A DNA stretch of 64,000 bases from Pedobacter alluvionis (GTDB taxonomy: Bacteria > Bacteroidota > Bacteroidia > Sphingobacteriales > Sphingobacteriaceae), in NCBI RefSeq assembly GCF_003664035.1, contig NZ_RCCK01000011.1:1178001-1242000 (forward strand), in the 5' to 3' direction. The number at the start of each line of letters is the position of its first letter. The first letter of the stretch is position 1. The position numbers and the translations under genes were made by a program. Positions 63,256 to 64,000 of this stretch are shown here, in pieces. The notes beneath the pieces are model-generated. The model saw only the letters and a program-made list of their open reading frames with translations. It made no database searches and was not told the DNA's origin.

Positions 63256-64000
63256 ATGAAAAAAACCGTTTCTTTTATTATACCAACCCATAACTATGGC
63301 CATTTAATAGGGTATACACTCGACTGTTTACTAAACCAAAGTTATCTTGAATGGGAAGCGATTATTATCGACGACGGATCAACAGACAATACAGAAGAAA
63401 TTGTAAAGTCCTTTTTAGACAAAGATGATAGATTGATTTATCTTAAACAAAATCAAAAAGGAGTATCTGCAGCGAGAAATAAAGGATTAAGCCTAGCCAG
63501 AGGTTATTACATTCAATTTCTTGATGCCGATGATCTTATCACAGAAGATAAGGTTAAATTACAAATCCAATTTCTTGAAGCAAATAAGGATGTGGACATT
63601 TGTATGGTTAGCACAAGATTTTTCCGGAGTAGCGATGAAAATTTATTATATACTGATTTTGCCTTAAAGAATGAAAAGATTATGCCGCTAATCAATGGTG
63701 CAGGACATCAAACTATTTCTACTTTTATTGAGTGTAATCCAACTGCCATACAAGGCCCTTTGTTTAGAAAAAAACATATAGACAAGACGGGGACCTTTAA
63801 TGAGAATATGAGATATGTAGAAGACTGGGATTTTTGGTTTAGATTTGCTATAAACAATTTCAATTTCGGCTTCCTTGATGATAATAAAGCGCTTGCCTTA
63901 GTACGCGTTCATGCTGATAGTGCTACTCAACAATCAGATTCCATAATTGTGGCACAGGGTGAGTTCAGGAACTTTGTTAAAGGCTATCTTGAGAGCTCTT
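63256..64000 (+). CDS. Family-2 glycosyltransferase, C-terminus outside window
   Basis: 248 complete codons are visible; the frame is open at the window edge. Typical GT2: SFIIPTHNYGHLIGYTLDCLLNQS, IIIDDGSTDNTEEIV, GVSAARNKGLSLARGYYIQFLDADD (DAD is the metal-binding motif). It starts one base after the WbsX stop, same operon. Donor and acceptor unknown. Confidence 0.92.
   Translation, partial: MKKTVSFIIPTHNYGHLIGYTLDCLLNQSYLEWEAIIIDDGSTDNTEEIVKSFLDKDDRLIYLKQNQKGVSAARNKGLSLARGYYIQFLDADDLITEDKVKLQIQFLEANKDVDICMVSTRFFRSSDENLLYTDFALKNEKIMPLINGAGHQTISTFIECNPTAIQGPLFRKKHIDKTGTFNENMRYVEDWDFWFRFAINNFNFGFLDDNKALALVRVHADSATQQSDSIIVAQGEFRNFVKGYLESS

Noticed and set aside
1..64000. tRNA, rRNA, integrase or transposase genes
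   Set aside because: I looked for cloverleaf ends, conserved rRNA words and transposase motifs by eye and saw none; a small RNA gene could still be missed without a covariance search.

Overview
The window looks like chromosomal DNA of a Bacteroidota bacterium close to Pedobacter (family Sphingobacteriaceae). The evidence is a SusC/SusD pair, an Oar-like TonB-dependent receptor, an OmpA porin with thrombospondin type-3 repeats, TAnnTTTG promoter elements, weak Shine-Dalgarno signals, AT-rich DNA, and gene families typical of the phylum (DUF6728, DUF5672, DUF1800/DUF1501). The genus is an inference. I saw no rRNA, tRNA, CRISPR array, prophage or intact transposase.

Layout. 1-2.7 kb: 3'-truncated HtrA/Deg protease, dapF and a small lipoprotein. 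3.1-8.9 kb: tripartite RND efflux operon with a 16-bp palindrome upstream. 9-10.1 kb: repeat-rich gap. 10.1-24.8 kb: mostly housekeeping and small membrane genes (SNF2 helicase, DUF2892, DUF1080, TMEM175, aat, DUF1800/DUF1501 pair, YccF, App1 phosphatase opposite a lipid kinase, TonB-domain protein, and an rbfA - hemolysin III - M23 peptidase operon). 25.1-29.9 kb: hflX and a trpE-trpG-trpC cluster without trpD. The cluster is preceded by a classical attenuator with a short Trp-rich leader peptide and a terminator. 30-35.5 kb: a four-helix membrane protein and two overlapping amidohydrolase genes. 35.6-42.7 kb: large lipoprotein, Oar-like receptor, and an ABC exporter with a PLDc_N protein. 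43.3-50 kb: MFS exporter and susD/susC. 50.4-57.3 kb: recG, an EamA pseudogene, ridA, a 45-residue DUF6728 protein, OmpA, an M24 aminopeptidase and a MeaB-type GTPase. 57.3-64 kb: glycan assembly cluster (three glycosyltransferases, a DUF5672 protein, an MsbA-like ABC flippase, a WbsX/GH99-like protein), running off the end.

Intergenic DNA is loaded with dispersed repeats of several kinds: REP-like palindromes (GTCATCCTGA...), a degenerate element of about 120-240 bp seen in at least three copies, hairpins built on GTTGTCAACTTT, terminator-like CCATGG hairpins, a tandem duplication of about 180 bp, and an 18-bp perfect inverted repeat bounding 566 bp.

The best-supported regulatory system is the trp attenuator. 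The leader RNA can form a credible antiterminator in which the region of the third Trp codon pairs with the 5' arm of the terminator. It resembles the known Bacteroid-trp RNA motif, so the mechanism is probably not new, but the missing trpD, with REP debris at its usual place, is worth checking. I did not find a clearly novel defence or mobile system.
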